10,966 bases of DNA. Source: an uncultured bacterium (GTDB lineage Bacteria; Planctomycetota; UBA1135; GCA-002686595). This document shows, one piece after another, positions 1-6,939 of this stretch (positions within the stretch are counted from its first letter, which is position 1; the number at the start of each line of letters is the position of its first letter). The translations under genes were made by a program, and so were the position numbers. Location: NCBI GenBank assembly GCA_913058555.1, contig CAJXRJ010000188.1, forward strand, positions 1 through 10,966, given 5' to 3'. The notes under the pieces were generated by a model that was given only the letters and a program-made list of their open reading frames with translations, searched no databases and was not told where the DNA came from.

Positions 1-235
1 TGCCTCTCCCTCCCCAGTGCGTGGTCTGACCGAAGCCCTCCGCCTCGCAGCCCTCTGCGCCTCCCAATAGGCGCCAGGGCTCCCAACTCTCCGCCCACTC
101 TTCCTTCCTTGGTCCGGTCGGCGAAGCCGACTCACGCCACGGCCAGGCACCTCGCTTCCGAAACCGTGCCGATGCGAAAAGGTCTGCGGCCGCTAGCGAA
201 ACGCTTCCGGAGTGCGACAGGCGGGTTGGTGGTCC
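1..235. other. Intergenic stretch without a recognisable gene
   Basis: This contig-edge segment lies downstream of the minus-strand gene that stops at 236. I see no coding frame with family resemblance, no tRNA or other RNA fold, and no adapter sequence at this end. The plus-strand reading frame starting at 109 runs on into sequence antisense to the neighbouring gene and is a high-GC shadow. The first ~100 bases are pyrimidine-rich (C/T runs around 1-15 and 95-110). The only structure noted is a small hairpin at 116-132. Confidence 0.5.
116..132 (-). terminator. Small hairpin, possible terminator of the minus-strand gene
   Basis: GTCGGC (117-122), loop GAA, GCCGAC (126-131) form a perfect 6-bp stem, extended by a G-T pair at 116/132. 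It lies about 105 bases past the stop codon of the minus-strand gene. No T-run follows it on either strand, so it is not a classical intrinsic terminator, and a 6-bp GC stem can occur by chance in DNA this GC-rich. Confidence 0.2.
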
Positions 236-2326
236 CTAGGGCAGGAACTCCAGCAGGCTTTCGATCGTCGCCATGGGGAGGGGCGTCCCCTTGTCGGAAC
301 CGGAGCTCAGCTGGTAGAGCATGTTGCCCCGCCCGAAGACGGCATGTTGATAGGGGTATCCCTCGAGCTCTCCTGTGATCACGATGGCCCTCTGGCCGAG
401 GATCGTCGCGGACTGGCGGCTGGTCATGCCCTCCGTGGCTCCCATCAGGTTGGCGAGGTAGGACGCCCGGAGGATCTCTGGGGTCGCTTCATCGTCCTCT
501 GGGTCGATGTAGATGGCGGTGACCATGACCCGCTCGGCCTTGGGGCCGATGAAAATGCAGGCGCCTTTGTTGGCCGCGTTGCGCCTGGACATCTTGACCG
601 GTTCGTAGGTCCATTCTGGCGATGGTGCGCGCATGCGAAAGCCAAGCAGGCGGTCCGTGTAAGCCCCATCGACAAACTCGGCTCTCGTCTCTGGCCCTTC
701 GGGAATCACGAGTCCCTCGAAGACCGCTTCGACCGCTGGGGTTGCCTCGGGGTCGTTGGGGCCCCAGAGGATGCACTCGTACCGTACGCCGTCATGGAGC
801 ACCATAGCCAGGGTGGCGACAGTGCCCCCTGTGGGCTCCGGCACCTCCGCGATCCAGCCATCTCGGGTGCCGATCTTCGCCTCCTTGGGCGCGGGGAAAA
901 GCTCGTCCGTGAATGAGCCGAGCTCCCGGGCGACGAATCGCTCCCACGCGCGTTCCATGTCCTTGGAGCGGGACCTGAATGCGTGCACGAGGAACTGTTC
1001 GCCAGTCTCTAGCTCCGAGGCAAAGGCGCGGATGCTCCGTCCAAAACGCTCCGCCTTGCCGGGGCCTGCGAGTTGCCATCTTGAGGTTGGCGGCGTCCAG
1101 GACATGCTGCGCCGGAAGTCGCGGTACGTTCCCCCGCGAAGCGTGCGGTTGTCGTCGATCCAGCCGGAGGCGGCACTCGCTTGAATCTCGGCGGCGACCT
1201 CCTTGCATCGCGCCGCATCCATCGACGTGAAGCCCTCCACGGACTCGCGCAACAGCCTGGCGATGTCAGCGGCTTCAAGCTCCCCGTCGTAGCCGAAGTC
1301 GAGCACGACTCCGATGCCTGAGTTCTCAAAACCGGCCCTGGCGATCTGGCGGATGTAACCCTCCTCTTCTTCGCGCTCGTAGTGGTGGGCGATGAGGGGC
1401 TTCCCCAGGACCGTGAACTCGGTGGGCTCGGTCTCCGCGGAGAGGAAGCCGTTCATGGACAAATCCGCCCAGTCCCGCACGGACTGCGGATCCTTGGGAT
1501 CGAGGAGCTGGGGCAGCGGCATGACCGTATAGCTTGCCCAGAACGTCTCGTCGGCGTTGGTGAGCCCGAGGGCCGAGTCGTAGAAGCGGTCACGGAGCTC
1601 GACGGAGCTCATGATCCGCCAGTCAGGGGACGCAACGACGCGTACGCCGGTCAGATGGTCTTCAAAGATCCCCGAGGATCGAATCCAGTGGTTGCCGATC
1701 GCGTCGTCCGGAATGGGGAGCTCGGAGCTACCGATGGGATCCGTCGCCAGGATCTCGATGTTCCGCAGCGCGTACTGGAACTGCTCAGCCGTGGCCTCCG
1801 CGCCGGAGTACCCGACCATTGTGAAGATGTACAAAAAGGCGCCCCGACGAGCCGCTCGATAGGCCATGACCATGTCGTCGCCGAGGTCGGGATCCCCAGG
1901 GATGAAGTACGAATCAATGGCTTCGAGACACCAGCCCTCCACGGACGCACTCTTCGCCAAGGCCATGTCCAGGCCAATGGCCAGCTCAAGCTCTGCCTCG
2001 AGACCCTCCGTGTAGCTCTCGAGGTCCACCTGGGGATCCTCCCAGGCCAGGATGTCGATCGTATTGTCCGGGGAAACGAGCGTTCCCAGCCCGAAGGACC
2101 CCGCGGCGGTCAGGTCGCTCGACGGGACCGCGACCCACCCGGCGGATGCTGGGAGAATGCGCAGGCCGTAGTTCACATGGTCAAACCCCAGCTCGGGCAA
2201 ATCGGGATCGGGCGCAGGGGACTGGACCCCTACGATTCTCGGTCCCTCCGTGTTCTGGGGGACTGAAGGCGAGCTGTGAATCGCCGCGGCGATGGCCAAG
2301 GCGGGGATCGGAAGGGCTGCAAGCAT
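236..2326 (-). CDS. Probable exported protein of four repeated ~150-residue domains, function unknown
   Basis: I do not recognise this 696-residue protein. Its first ~20 residues (MLAALPIPALAIAAAIHSSP) are hydrophobic and alanine-rich, like a signal peptide but without the usual basic n-region; a Pro/Asp-rich stretch follows (~34-46). The rest divides into four similar blocks, roughly 48-195, 210-370, 395-545 and 548-696. Each tends to open with a strand ending in a xxP..W-type turn (for example SPDWRI at 233-238 and SPEWTY at 569-574). Each then has a mixed middle, a G(K/Q/R/W)-led strand (LGKPLIAHHY, LGQRAIVITG), and a closing hydrophobic helix reading like LLRESVEGF or IESLLEFLP. This resembles PsbP/Mog1-like alpha-beta domains, but that is an inference from pattern, not a match. 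The four cysteines (133, 374, 518, 590) are scattered, and no catalytic motif or transmembrane helix is evident beyond the N-terminus. The ATG at 2326 is preferred because an in-frame stop lies a short way upstream and a TAGCCT element sits 7 bases before it. It is transcribed divergently from mutS2. Confidence 0.75.
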   Translation of the reverse strand: MLAALPIPALAIAAAIHSSPSVPQNTEGPRIVGVQSPAPDPDLPELGFDHVNYGLRILPASAGWVAVPSSDLTAAGSFGLGTLVSPDNTIDILAWEDPQVDLESYTEGLEAELELAIGLDMALAKSASVEGWCLEAIDSYFIPGDPDLGDDMVMAYRAARRGAFLYIFTMVGYSGAEATAEQFQYALRNIEILATDPIGSSELPIPDDAIGNHWIRSSGIFEDHLTGVRVVASPDWRIMSSVELRDRFYDSALGLTNADETFWASYTVMPLPQLLDPKDPQSVRDWADLSMNGFLSAETEPTEFTVLGKPLIAHHYEREEEEGYIRQIARAGFENSGIGVVLDFGYDGELEAADIARLLRESVEGFTSMDAARCKEVAAEIQASAASGWIDDNRTLRGGTYRDFRRSMSWTPPTSRWQLAGPGKAERFGRSIRAFASELETGEQFLVHAFRSRSKDMERAWERFVARELGSFTDELFPAPKEAKIGTRDGWIAEVPEPTGGTVATLAMVLHDGVRYECILWGPNDPEATPAVEAVFEGLVIPEGPETRAEFVDGAYTDRLLGFRMRAPSPEWTYEPVKMSRRNAANKGACIFIGPKAERVMVTAIYIDPEDDEATPEILRASYLANLMGATEGMTSRQSATILGQRAIVITGELEGYPYQHAVFGRGNMLYQLSSGSDKGTPLPMATIESLLEFLP

Positions 2327-2333
2327 GGAGCCA

Positions 2334-2342
2334 AGGCTATCC
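2334..2342 (-). promoter_or_regulatory. Putative -10 element (GGATAGCCT) for the minus-strand gene
   Basis: Read on the minus strand, GGATAGCCT ends 7 bases before the ATG at 2326. TAGCCT fits the TAnnnT core of a sigma-70 -10 box. At this spacing transcription would begin at or next to the ATG, giving a leaderless mRNA, which fits the lack of a clear Shine-Dalgarno sequence. The expected -35 position (about 2357-2362) reads GGGACA, a poor match, and lies inside the inverted repeat at 2348-2364. Support comes mainly from the near-identical elements before the two plus-strand starts. Confidence 0.4.
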
Positions 2343-2347
2343 GGGAG

Positions 2348-2364
2348 AAGGGACGGTGTCCCTT
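2348..2364. promoter_or_regulatory. Perfect inverted repeat in the divergent intergenic region, candidate operator
   Basis: AAGGGAC-GGT-GTCCCTT is a perfect 7-bp dyad with a 3-base centre. It lies 22 bp upstream of the minus-strand ATG and 57 bp upstream of the preferred mutS2 ATG. It would cover the -35 region of the putative minus-strand promoter, where a repressor could block access. It could instead form an RNA hairpin if transcription starts further upstream. No regulator gene is visible in the window. Confidence 0.35.
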
Positions 2365-2401
2365 AGTTTGTGCTTCGACGATTTCTGCCACGGGCCGTTG
2401 C

Positions 2402-2410
2402 GGATAGTCT
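2402..2410 (+). promoter_or_regulatory. Putative -10 element (GGATAGTCT) for mutS2
   Basis: GGATAGTCT ends 10 bases before the ATG at 2421 and shares its first six bases, GGATAG, with the element before the divergent gene. TAGTCT fits TAnnnT. The implied start of transcription is close to the ATG, giving a very short or absent leader. No good -35 hexamer was found 16-18 bases upstream. The element favours the ATG at 2421 over the upstream GTG at 2370. Confidence 0.35.
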
Positions 2411-2420
2411 CCTGGGCAAC

Positions 2421-4520
2421 ATGGTTCAGGAAGGCGAGGGAGGCAGCGCGGAGCGTGCCCGGGACGGGGAGAGGTTCGCGGCGCGCGTGCTGGAGTTCGA
2501 CGGTGTGCTCAGGCTCGTGGCGGAGCATGCGTCGAGTTCCCTCGGGAAGCGATGCGTGCGCGAGCTGGGTCCGCGCGGGGACTCCGACGCGCGGGCGGCC
2601 TTGAGCCGCTGCCGCGAGATGACCGATTGCATGCTCCGGGAGGACGAGCCGGGTCTCGCGGGCGTGAACGATCCATTCCCCGATGGGATCCCAGGGCGCC
2701 TCGACGAGGAGAGGATCGCGGCCGTGCGCGACTTCCTGGACGCGACCATTCGGCTGAAACGCTGGGCGGCCGCGCGGGCGGAAGAGCTCCCCGAGTGCGC
2801 GAAGCTGATGGCGGCCGCGCCGGACACATCTTTCCTTCTGGAACGTGTCGACCGCGTCGTGGACGACCGTGGGCGCGTCAAGGCGTCCGCCTCGGGCAAG
2901 CTCGGGCGGTTGCGGGCGGCCATGACGTCGCTCAACGGGCGCGTCGAGAGTGCGATCCGCGAGGTCACGTCCCGCTCGGACGTGCGCGCGTGCCTCTCGG
3001 ACGGCGGCGTGCACCGGCGCGCCGGGCGCCCGGTCCTCGCGGTCAAGGCCAAGATGTCGGGTCGCGTCAAGGGGCTCGTTCACGACCGCTCCCAGTCCGG
3101 TGAGTCCGTGTTCATCGAACCCCGCGAGGTCATCGAATTGGGCAACCGCCTGGCGGAAGCGCGGGCGGACGAGCGGCGCGAAGTGGAGCGCATTCTTATC
3201 GAGCTCTCCCGGGATCTCCTCGCGGAGAAGTCCCTGGTGGATGGCGCGGCGCTCCGGGTCGGCGAGCTAGAAGTGGCCATGGCGAGTGCCCATTGGGCGA
3301 AGGCCGTGGACGCTCTTCCCGCCCGGCAGCCTGGGGACGACGGCGCATCCAATGGCCTGCTCTTGCGCGCCGCGCGGCATCCGCTCCTGATCGCCCAAGT
3401 GCAAAGCGGCGACATTGACGCCGTAGTGCCCATCGACCTGCGCCTTGGCGTGGAGTTTGACATGCTCCTCATCACCGGTCCCAACACGGGTGGCAAGACC
3501 CTCGCGCTCAAGACGGCGGGACTTTTTGCCCTCATGACGCGGGCCGGCTTGCCGGTGCCCGCGGACGATGGCACCACCGTGCCGCTCTACGATCGGGTCT
3601 GTGCGGACATCGGCGACGAGCAGGAGATCCGTCAGAACCTATCTACGTTCGCCTCCCACCTCGTCCGGGTGACGGCGGCCCTTGAGAACGCCACGCCGGA
3701 CTCTTTGGTTCTCCTTGACGAACTCGGCGGCGGCACCGATCCGGACGAAGGGGGGGCCCTTGGGACGGCCGTGCTCGAGCGTTTGCTGGCGACGCGCGTG
3801 CCGACCCTCGTGTCAACGCACATCGGCAAGCTCAAGGAGTTCGCCTACCGTCACGCGCGTGCTGAGAACGCGTGTGCGGAGTTCGACCATGAGACCCTTC
3901 GTCCGAAGTACCGCCTCATGGTGGGGACGCCTGGGGAATCGTGCGCGCTCATCATCGCCAGGCGAGTCGGGCTCTCTGCCTCGGTTTGCAACGTGGCGAA
4001 GGAGCGACTCGTGCGGCGCGAGGGGGAGCTGGACGAGCTGATGGGGGACGTGCGAACGGCGCGGGTTGCCGCAGAGGCGACCCGGAAAGGGGCGGAAGAG
4101 GAACTCTCCAAGGCCCGGGCGAAGCTCTCCGAGGTGACCGAGAAGGAGCGTGCCCTGGAGGAAAGGGCGGAACAGCTCGAGCGCGAGGCGCAGAAAGGCA
4201 TCGAGGAGCGTCTGCGTGACGCCATGCGGACCCTGGAGCGCGGTCGAGCCCTCCTGGACCAGATCCCCAAGGAATCGCGCCGGGAGATGGAGGAGACCCT
4301 CACGAGGCTAGAGGACGAGTTGACCGGTGCCTCCCTCACGGAGCGCCGGGAGGCGTTCATCGCGACCCTGGGCAAGGGCTCGCTCGTCTTCCTTCCGCGA
4401 TACCGCCAGCGGGTGATCGTGCACAAAGTCGACCGTGAGAAGCGCCAGGTCGTCGCGAAGATGGGATCGATGAAGGTCAAAGTGTCCTTCGACGAAGTGA
4501 CGCCATACGAGAGCCTTTGA
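2421..4520 (+). CDS. mutS2: Endonuclease MutS2-like ATPase lacking the Smr domain
   Basis: MutS2 is a MutS-superfamily ATPase, a dimeric cytoplasmic protein linked to suppressing recombination and, in Bacillus subtilis, to splitting collided ribosomes. The start chosen gives 699 residues; an in-frame GTG at 2370 would add 17. The N-terminus has the MutS2 opening (LEFDGVLRLVAEHASSSLGK, ~24-43). Then come the core/lever region, RHPLL (~319-323), Walker A GPNTGGKT (353-360), the signature DIGDEQEIRQNLSTFASHL (~396-414), Walker B LVLLDE (429-434) followed by GGGTDPDEGG, and STH (465-467). A charged coiled coil runs ~525-640. It ends with a KOW/SH3-like segment (GKGSLVFLPRY...MKVKVSFDEV, ~651-693). 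Family members usually continue for ~80 residues into an Smr nuclease domain (LDLRG and HGxG motifs); here the stop comes right after the KOW-like part. Only 57 bp separate it from the next gene, so a frameshifted Smr domain cannot be hidden there. The name 'endonuclease' may therefore not apply. Confidence 0.93.
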   Translation: MVQEGEGGSAERARDGERFAARVLEFDGVLRLVAEHASSSLGKRCVRELGPRGDSDARAALSRCREMTDCMLREDEPGLAGVNDPFPDGIPGRLDEERIAAVRDFLDATIRLKRWAAARAEELPECAKLMAAAPDTSFLLERVDRVVDDRGRVKASASGKLGRLRAAMTSLNGRVESAIREVTSRSDVRACLSDGGVHRRAGRPVLAVKAKMSGRVKGLVHDRSQSGESVFIEPREVIELGNRLAEARADERREVERILIELSRDLLAEKSLVDGAALRVGELEVAMASAHWAKAVDALPARQPGDDGASNGLLLRAARHPLLIAQVQSGDIDAVVPIDLRLGVEFDMLLITGPNTGGKTLALKTAGLFALMTRAGLPVPADDGTTVPLYDRVCADIGDEQEIRQNLSTFASHLVRVTAALENATPDSLVLLDELGGGTDPDEGGALGTAVLERLLATRVPTLVSTHIGKLKEFAYRHARAENACAEFDHETLRPKYRLMVGTPGESCALIIARRVGLSASVCNVAKERLVRREGELDELMGDVRTARVAAEATRKGAEEELSKARAKLSEVTEKERALEERAEQLEREAQKGIEERLRDAMRTLERGRALLDQIPKESRREMEETLTRLEDELTGASLTERREAFIATLGKGSLVFLPRYRQRVIVHKVDREKRQVVAKMGSMKVKVSFDEVTPYESL

Positions 4521-4561
4521 CCCCAGGTCGCGGCTCCAAGCGCACGAATCGGGCCCCCTTG

Positions 4562-4570
4562 GGTTAGATT
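4562..4570 (+). promoter_or_regulatory. Putative -10 element (GGTTAGATT) for the DUF1592-DUF1552 unit
   Basis: GGTTAGATT ends 7 bases before the ATG at 4578, the same spacing as the element before the minus-strand gene at 2326. TAGATT matches TATAAT at four of six positions. It is an AT-richer patch in a GC-rich 57-bp gap after mutS2. It suggests that the two-gene unit has its own leaderless promoter rather than depending on read-through from mutS2. No convincing -35 box is present. Confidence 0.4.
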
Positions 4571-4577
4571 GCAGGCC

Positions 4578-6935
4578 ATGGCATGGCTTCATTCATGGGC
4601 GCTCGGGGGCGGCGCGGCAGGGCTCGTCGCCGCATCCCTTCTTTCTGCTCCCCATCCGGGTCCCCTCCTCGGGTCTTCGTCCGGCTCTCCTTCTGGCTCC
4701 CCTACTGGCTCCCCTTCTGGCTCCCCCTTCGGGCCGGAACAGCCCGGGCGCCGCGACACGTTCGAGAAGGTCGCTTTGCCCTTCCTCAACGCCCATTGTG
4801 TGAGGTGCCACGGCGAGGAGGTGGAGCAAGGGGACATACGCCTCGACGCCGTCACCCGCGAGGCGATCGCCAGGAATCCTGAAGACTGGGAGTGGCTTCT
4901 CGAGCGCGTCGAGTTCGAAGAGATGCCACCGGCCGGTGAAGTGGCGCCCTCCGCGCGGGAGCGCAAGGCGTTCGTGAAGTGGCTTCAGGCTGAGCTCAAG
5001 GTCGGTTCGAAGCGCGACGACACCCTGGCTCCGGTGCCGCTACGCCGCTTGACGCGGGCCGAGTGGACGCACGCTGCCCGGGACCTCTTCGGTTTGACGT
5101 TTCGAGCGGATCGTTACCTGCCCGAGGATGTGGTGGGGCACGGCTTCGACCACGTCGCCGATTCCCAGACCCTGAGCGAAGCGGACTTCGTGCGCTACCT
5201 CAGCGCCGCGGAGGCCATCGCCGAGCGCGCGGTGCCGGTGATCTTGGACGGGGTTCGTCCTGTGGTGCGCATCCTGCCGGCCGACATGATTGCGAGCCGT
5301 GTGACCGACGACGCCGCGTGGCAGGTGAGCAACGGGCGGGTCAACGGGCCTGTTTCGATTCCATCTGGCGGCGAGTACATCATGCGGGCGGAGGTCTTCG
5401 GCGGGCAGGCCGGGGACGAGCCCTTGCGAGTACGCTTCGCGCTCGGCGACGGAAACCCCGGCGAGCCGATGGACGCACCCGGCACCGAGGGAGCGCCGAC
5501 GATCATCGAAGGGAAAGTCAAGACGCCCGAGGGCGGCGAAGTGCGCGCGGGCGTGGACTTTCTGAACGACTTCTACGACCCAGACAACGGGGCGGATCGA
5601 AACCTCGCCGTACGCTGGATCGAAGTGGAGGGACCGCTGGGCAAGATTGAGCCGAGCGGCTTCCTCAAAGAGATCCTTGCCAAGGCCCAGGCCGCAGGGA
5701 AGGGCACGCGCGGGCTGAAGTCCGCGCTGGGGGATTGGCTTCGTCTCGCTTGGCGCCAGGACAAGGTCTCCGGCCGTGACGTGGACGCGCTCCTCAAGCT
5801 CTCCAGCTCCAAGGATCCGATCGAAGTACGAATCCGTGCCGCGGTCACCGGGGCCCTCGTGTCGCCGAGGTTTCTCTTCAAGGAGGAGTCCGGTGGGCGA
5901 AAGGGCTCCGATGGCACGACCGTGCTGCGTCCGCGGGAAGTCGCCACCCGCCTGGCGGGGTTCCTTTGGAACTCGGTGCCGGACGAAGGGTTGATGGCGG
6001 AGGCCGATCGCGGGGCATTGAAGAAGGCGTCCGGCGTGCGCGCGGTCGCTGAGGGCATGCTGCAGGACCCCAGGGCGACGGCGTTCATCGATAGCTTCGG
6101 AGAGCAGTGGCTCCAGCTGGGGGCCCTTCGCTCGAAGCGCGCCGACAAGAAGACATTCCCCGACTTCAACGGGTCCATGCGCGACTCCATGCTTGGGGAG
6201 ACCCAGCGGGTGCTGCGGGACTCCCTTGCGGAGAGACGCAATCTCTGGGACCTCGTCGATGGCACGATGACGATCATCGACGGCCGAATGGCGAACCACT
6301 ACGGGGTCAAGCTCACGGGTAAGGGCCGCTGGCAGAGGGTCGACGTCAAGGACACCGGCCGGCGCGGGCTGATCGGCCACGCGAGCGTCCTGTTCCTCAA
6401 CAGCGAACCAACGCGGACGTCGCTCGTGAAGCGCGGCAAGTGGGTGCTCGACGTGCTGCTCGGGAGCGCGCCGCCGCCGCCGCCGCCCGGCGCGGACAAC
6501 TTCCCCAAGCCCAAGGAGGGCGAGGCGGAGCTACCGCTGCGGTCGCGCATGGAAGCGCACCGCAAGGATCCGACCTGCGCCTCTTGCCATGCGCGCATGG
6601 ACCCCATCGGATTCGGCCTGGAGGGCTTCGACGCCATCGGGCGCGAGCGTTCGACGGAGGGACTCGACCTCGTCGGCGTGCTCCCTGACGGTCGGTCGTT
6701 CTCGGGTTCGGCGGAGCTGAGTGCGATCCTGCGCGAGGAGGAGCGATTCCTCGAGGTCACCGTGGAGCGGCTCCTGGTCTACGCCCTCGGCCGCGGACTG
6801 ACGCGCGCCGACCGCTCCACCGTCCGGGCGATCCTCGACGAACTCGACCCAGAACACCCGACTTTTGAGCAGGCGATCCTCGCTATCGTCGAAACACCTG
6901 CTTTCCTCCGCATCCCCACCCCCAAGCGCAACTAG
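4578..6935 (+). CDS. Exported cytochrome-type DUF1592/DUF1588 (PSCyt/PSD) domain protein
   Basis: This 785-residue protein has the full planctomycete cytochrome architecture. A hydrophobic leader (1-27) is followed by a Gly-Ser-Pro linker (~33-52). Then comes a cytochrome-like domain with haem-binding CVRCH (74-78) and the usual downstream MPP motif (116-118). DUF1587 follows (LTRAEWTHAARDLFGL, ~158-173), then a segment (~225-352) with FLNDFYDPDNGADRNLAV that resembles calcium-dependent xylan-binding modules (CBM60-like). After this are DUF1595 (~365-412), DUF1592 (~415-560), DUF1588 with polyproline (~632-637), CASCH (667-671) and DPIGFGLEGFD, and finally DUF1585 (~695-778). The two CxxCH motifs imply two covalent haems and an extracytoplasmic location. 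No enzymatic reaction is established for the family; oxidative or electron-transfer roles in polymer breakdown are only proposed. An in-frame TTG at 4569 is possible, but the ATG fits the promoter-like element better. The next gene begins 4 bases after its stop. Confidence 0.92.
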   Translation: MAWLHSWALGGGAAGLVAASLLSAPHPGPLLGSSSGSPSGSPTGSPSGSPFGPEQPGRRDTFEKVALPFLNAHCVRCHGEEVEQGDIRLDAVTREAIARNPEDWEWLLERVEFEEMPPAGEVAPSARERKAFVKWLQAELKVGSKRDDTLAPVPLRRLTRAEWTHAARDLFGLTFRADRYLPEDVVGHGFDHVADSQTLSEADFVRYLSAAEAIAERAVPVILDGVRPVVRILPADMIASRVTDDAAWQVSNGRVNGPVSIPSGGEYIMRAEVFGGQAGDEPLRVRFALGDGNPGEPMDAPGTEGAPTIIEGKVKTPEGGEVRAGVDFLNDFYDPDNGADRNLAVRWIEVEGPLGKIEPSGFLKEILAKAQAAGKGTRGLKSALGDWLRLAWRQDKVSGRDVDALLKLSSSKDPIEVRIRAAVTGALVSPRFLFKEESGGRKGSDGTTVLRPREVATRLAGFLWNSVPDEGLMAEADRGALKKASGVRAVAEGMLQDPRATAFIDSFGEQWLQLGALRSKRADKKTFPDFNGSMRDSMLGETQRVLRDSLAERRNLWDLVDGTMTIIDGRMANHYGVKLTGKGRWQRVDVKDTGRRGLIGHASVLFLNSEPTRTSLVKRGKWVLDVLLGSAPPPPPPGADNFPKPKEGEAELPLRSRMEAHRKDPTCASCHARMDPIGFGLEGFDAIGRERSTEGLDLVGVLPDGRSFSGSAELSAILREEERFLEVTVERLLVYALGRGLTRADRSTVRAILDELDPEHPTFEQAILAIVETPAFLRIPTPKRN
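4683..4730 (+). repeat. 12-bp tandem repeat encoding a Gly-Ser-Pro linker
   Basis: Four consecutive units of about GGCTCCCCTTCT (4683-4694, 4695-4706, 4707-4718, and a diverged 4719-4730) encode GSPS-GSPT-GSPS-GSPF. A degenerate copy encoding GSSS precedes them. Because the unit is a multiple of three, copy-number change by slippage would keep the frame. The repeat encodes the flexible spacer between the export signal and the first haem domain. Confidence 0.8.
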
Positions 6936-6939
6936 GACC

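Noticed and set aside
1382..2266. 294-residue plus-strand open frame opposite the unknown minus-strand protein
   Set aside because: The composition is Arg/Gly/Val/Asp-rich with no hydrophobic-core pattern or recognisable domain. The minus-strand frame covers the entire stretch with a signal-like N-terminus and an internal repeat pattern, so this is its complement shadow.
2370..2420. GTG start adding 17 residues to MutS2
   Set aside because: The extra residues (LRRFLPRAVADSLLGN region) do not look like the usual MutS2 N-terminus, no Shine-Dalgarno sequence precedes the GTG, and the ATG at 2421 follows a promoter-like element. It cannot be fully excluded.
2337..3083. 248-residue minus-strand frame overlapping the start of mutS2
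   Set aside because: It lies opposite conserved MutS2 coding sequence and has shadow-type composition; no independent support.
5040..6380. 446-residue open frame antisense to the DUF1592/DUF1588 gene
   Set aside because: It is a shadow frame produced by high GC and third-position bias. Its translation is rich in Arg/His/Pro and has no family motif, while the opposite strand is clearly coding with several recognised domains.
6471..6489. CCG trinucleotide run as a possible microsatellite
   Set aside because: It encodes the polyproline stretch that is a normal feature of DUF1588 proteins before the CxxCH motif, so it is explained by protein conservation.
6865..6939. Extended start of the DUF1552 gene overlapping the cytochrome-type gene
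   Set aside because: The added Ser-rich residues precede the Tat-like leader and would bury it. The ATG at 6940, 4 bases after the upstream stop, is the typical arrangement.
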